Of a stretch of DNA of 21,313 nt, positions 20,919 through 21,313 are shown one piece after another. The first letter of the stretch is position 1; every line of letters begins with the position of its first letter. The DNA lies in assembly GCA_947371775.1 (NCBI GenBank), contig CANBQX010000019.1:1-21313 (forward strand), given 5' to 3'. The stretch is from Comamonadaceae bacterium (GTDB taxonomy: Bacteria; Pseudomonadota; Gammaproteobacteria; Burkholderiales; Burkholderiaceae_C). A program made the position numbers and the translations under genes. The notes beneath the pieces are model-generated. The model searched no databases. It was given only the letters and a program-made list of their open reading frames with translations, and was not told the origin of the DNA.

Positions 20919-21313
20919 TCAGGTCGGTGTTGAGGGGCTAGACGCGCCAAACCATACCATCAGCGCCAGCGCCCCCATGGTCAGCGCAATCAGCGCGTCC
21001 AGCACGCGCCAGGCCAGCGGGCGTGCAAACACCGGTTGCAGCAAACGGGCGCCAAAGCCCAGCGCCACAAACCAAGTCAGGCTGGCTATTGCGGCGCCGG
21101 TGCCAAACACCCAACGGGCTTCGCCGTGCTGGCTGGCAATCGAGCCCAGCAGCACCACCGTGTCCAGGTAGACGTGGGGGTTCAAAAACGTGAACGCAAA
21201 GCAGCTCGCCAGCGCCGCGCCCACACTGAGCGCCCCGCCATCGGCCGCCTGCAAGGCCTCAGCGCCGAAAGCCCGCCGCGCGGCCAACAAGCCATACGCC
21301 GCCAAAAACAGCG
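20919..21313 (-). CDS. LysE/ArgO-family amino-acid exporter, C-terminal part (runs off window)
   Basis: The reading frame enters from the right edge (LFLAAYGLLAARRAFGAEAL) and ends at 20919. TFLNPHVYLDTVVLLGSIASQHG is the conserved core of the LysE/ArgO family of lysine/arginine exporters, followed by RWVFGTGAAIASLTWFVALGFGARLL and a last membrane helix LDALIALTMGALALMVWFG. About 130 residues are present, so the first two or three membrane helices are missing. Lysine or arginine export is the likely role. No start codon should be assigned inside the window. It lies directly upstream of the glutamate-synthase-like gene and may share its transcript. Confidence 0.93.
   Translation of the reverse strand, partial: LFLAAYGLLAARRAFGAEALQAADGGALSVGAALASCFAFTFLNPHVYLDTVVLLGSIASQHGEARWVFGTGAAIASLTWFVALGFGARLLQPVFARPLAWRVLDALIALTMGALALMVWFGASSPSTPT

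Noticed and set aside
20014..21171. 385-codon plus-strand frame antisense to the glutamate-synthase-like and exporter genes
   Set aside because: It crosses two confident genes on the other strand and shows no family motif or ribosome-binding site.

Overview
The window reads as ordinary chromosome from a betaproteobacterium, most likely of the order Burkholderiales and the Comamonadaceae/Rhodoferax type. This is inferred from the high GC content, the protein flavour, and gene neighbourhoods such as yggS | pilT-pilU and rsmI | yraN-diaA/gmhA-dolP. I see no rRNA, tRNA, insertion sequence, phage gene or CRISPR array. Gene density is very high, several genes overlap by 1-4 bp, and no gene-free stretch exceeds about 165 bp.

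Layout. Positions 1-1984 carry the N-terminal part of a PutA proline dehydrogenase (minus) and a divergent Lrp/AsnC-family regulator. Positions 1981-5900 carry yggS (minus), divergent from the twitching-motility ATPases pilT and pilU and a 3-hydroxyisobutyrate-dehydrogenase-like enzyme. Positions 5949-8576 carry the envelope/replication cluster: a DolP-like BON lipoprotein, a DiaA/GmhA-type SIS protein and YraN on the minus strand, with rsmI starting 2 bp away on the plus strand. Next come purB (minus) and a YibF-like glutathione S-transferase (plus).

Positions 10656-17717 are the most interesting part: eight tightly packed minus-strand genes read from a single upstream region. In transcription order they encode an FAD amine-oxidase-like protein, a DUF1365 protein, a cyclopropane-fatty-acid-synthase-type methyltransferase, an exported chalcone-isomerase-like protein, a GPH-type MFS transporter, a DUF3833 lipoprotein, an SDR and an NTF2-like protein. 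The likely role is making or handling a modified membrane fatty acid, perhaps under light or oxidative stress. A 14-bp direct repeat with a 19-bp period covers the only obvious promoter. Divergent from it lies a ferritin-like di-iron protein that overlaps an rfaE2-type heptose-1-phosphate adenylyltransferase gene by 4 bp.

The right end holds a membrane-anchored, stand-alone FMN glutamate-synthase-like protein and the C-terminal part of a LysE/ArgO amino-acid exporter (both minus). The pathway roles given for the eight-gene operon are inferences from family membership and gene order. No database search was available.
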